Of a DNA stretch of 5,778 bases, positions 5,414-5,778 are shown piece after piece; position 1 is the first letter of the stretch; the number at the start of each line of letters is the position of its first letter. Where the stretch lies: positions 1 through 5,778 of the forward strand of contig JAFTKV010000154.1 of assembly GCA_017453085.1 (NCBI GenBank), written 5' to 3'. Origin of the DNA: Clostridia bacterium. GTDB taxonomy: Bacteria > Bacillota > Clostridia > Oscillospirales > CAG-272. A program made the translations under genes and the position numbers. Below the pieces are notes generated by a model. The model had not been told where the DNA came from. It was given only the letters and a program-made list of their open reading frames with translations, and did not search any database.

Positions 5414-5442
5414 ATTATACGGATAACTTTGCGAAAAGTCAA
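5414..5442 (-). promoter_or_regulatory. Consensus sigma-A promoter for the AraC-type gene
   Basis: On the minus strand TTGACT (5442-5437), a 17-base spacer, and TATAAT (5419-5414). Transcription would begin near 5407, leaving a 5' leader of about 75 bases that includes both GTCAATATT boxes. The -35 lies inside a third copy of the box (5438-5445), which suggests autoregulation. Confidence 0.7.
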
Positions 5443-5465
5443 TATGTATAAAATATTTTCCTAAA

Positions 5466-5469
5466 GGAG
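5466..5469 (+). promoter_or_regulatory. Ribosome binding site of the oxidoreductase
   Basis: GGAG within AAAGGAGA, nine bases before the ATG at 5479. It fixes the start and so supports the unusual N-terminal extension of that protein. Confidence 0.85.
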
Positions 5470-5478
5470 ATTTTTGTT

Positions 5479-5778
5479 ATGGCAGAAAAAACAATCAGCA
5501 GCCTTGACGCGTTCAAGGAGGATCATTCCGAGAATGTCGTTGACACCAACAAAAGATTGAAAGTCGGCATCATCGGTACGGGCTGGATCGCAGGCTCTCA
5601 TATGAACGAGCTGAAGAAGATGCCCGACGTAGAGATCGTCGGCGCAGCTGACCTTGTCCCCGGCAAGGCAAAGAAGTTCATGACCGATTGGGGCTTCCCC
5701 GACGTGCCCTGCTATCTCAGCGGCCACGAGATGCTGGAGGCGATCCCCGACCTGGACGCCGTTACTATCTGCACCTAC
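5479..5778 (+). CDS. Gfo/Idh/MocA family oxidoreductase, N-terminal part (3' truncated by window)
   Basis: The first 100 residues of an NAD(P)-dependent dehydrogenase of the glucose-fructose oxidoreductase / inositol dehydrogenase / MocA family, which typically oxidise or isomerise sugars and cyclitols. The Rossmann fold begins at about residue 27. The strand KVGIIGTGWIAGSH (28-41) carries the dinucleotide loop G33-x-G35-x-x-A38, the second strand ends at D58 in IVGAADL, and AVTICTY (94-100) is the start of the usual C-T-P/Y-N motif. The frame is open to the window end; family members are usually 330-400 residues. The start has GGAG at 5466-5469. An acidic, polar leader of about 26 residues precedes the fold. 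It does not look like a signal peptide, as it has no hydrophobic core. It is divergent from an AraC-type regulator that probably controls it. Confidence 0.93.
   Translation, partial: MAEKTISSLDAFKEDHSENVVDTNKRLKVGIIGTGWIAGSHMNELKKMPDVEIVGAADLVPGKAKKFMTDWGFPDVPCYLSGHEMLEAIPDLDAVTICTY

Noticed and set aside
4445..5464. Long plus-strand open frame of 339 codons opposite the AraC-type gene
   Set aside because: It is the antisense shadow of a clearly recognisable AraC protein, shows no domain of its own, and has no ribosome site.
1..5778. CRISPR array, tRNA, rRNA or known riboswitch
   Set aside because: I saw no regularly spaced repeats, cloverleaf-like sequence or recognisable aptamer core in any intergenic stretch.

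Overview
The window reads as a piece of a moderately GC-rich Clostridia (Firmicutes) chromosome, probably a gut or rumen Oscillospirales-type lineage. The grounds are the clostridial form of PyrI encoded next to PyrB, strong GGAG-type ribosome binding sites, consensus TTGACT/TATAAT promoters, a TVP38/TMEM64 membrane protein, an AraC regulator paired with a Gfo/Idh/MocA oxidoreductase, and several families of hairpin repeats between genes. The lineage is inferred from gene style only.

Layout. (1) 1-1702 is the end of a pyrimidine operon: the C-terminal half of pyrE, then pyrB overlapping it by ATGA, then pyrI overlapping pyrB by one base. PyrB and PyrI together form aspartate carbamoyltransferase, the first committed step of UMP synthesis. 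PyrE makes OMP later in the same pathway. (2) 1703-1902 is a gap filled by two copies, in opposite orientation, of a two-hairpin repeat. (3) 1903-2817 is a YdhF-like aldo/keto reductase. (4) 2818-3027 carries a third repeat copy and then a promoter. (5) 3028-3777 is a TVP38/TMEM64 (VTT domain) membrane protein. (6) 3809-4318 is a REP-associated tyrosine transposase (RAYT) whose reading frame contains two exact inverted copies of a GTAG-footed REP palindrome, and whose HUH metal motif reads R-I-H. (7) 4401-4431 is a strong hairpin between convergent genes. (8) 4475-5332 (minus) is an AraC-family regulator, divergent from (9) a Gfo/Idh/MocA oxidoreductase beginning at 5479 and cut by the window end.

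The AraC/oxidoreductase intergenic region (5333-5478) has a clear architecture. Two GTCAATATT boxes lie exactly 21 bp apart upstream of a TATAAT that lacks a good -35. A third box forms the -35 of a consensus promoter for the araC-type gene. This is what one expects of an AraC activator that controls its neighbour and itself.

The most interesting signals are the covarying two-hairpin repeat family (three copies in about 1.2 kb) and the RAYT gene that carries its own REP-like palindromes in frame. No stretch longer than 300 bases lacks a gene.
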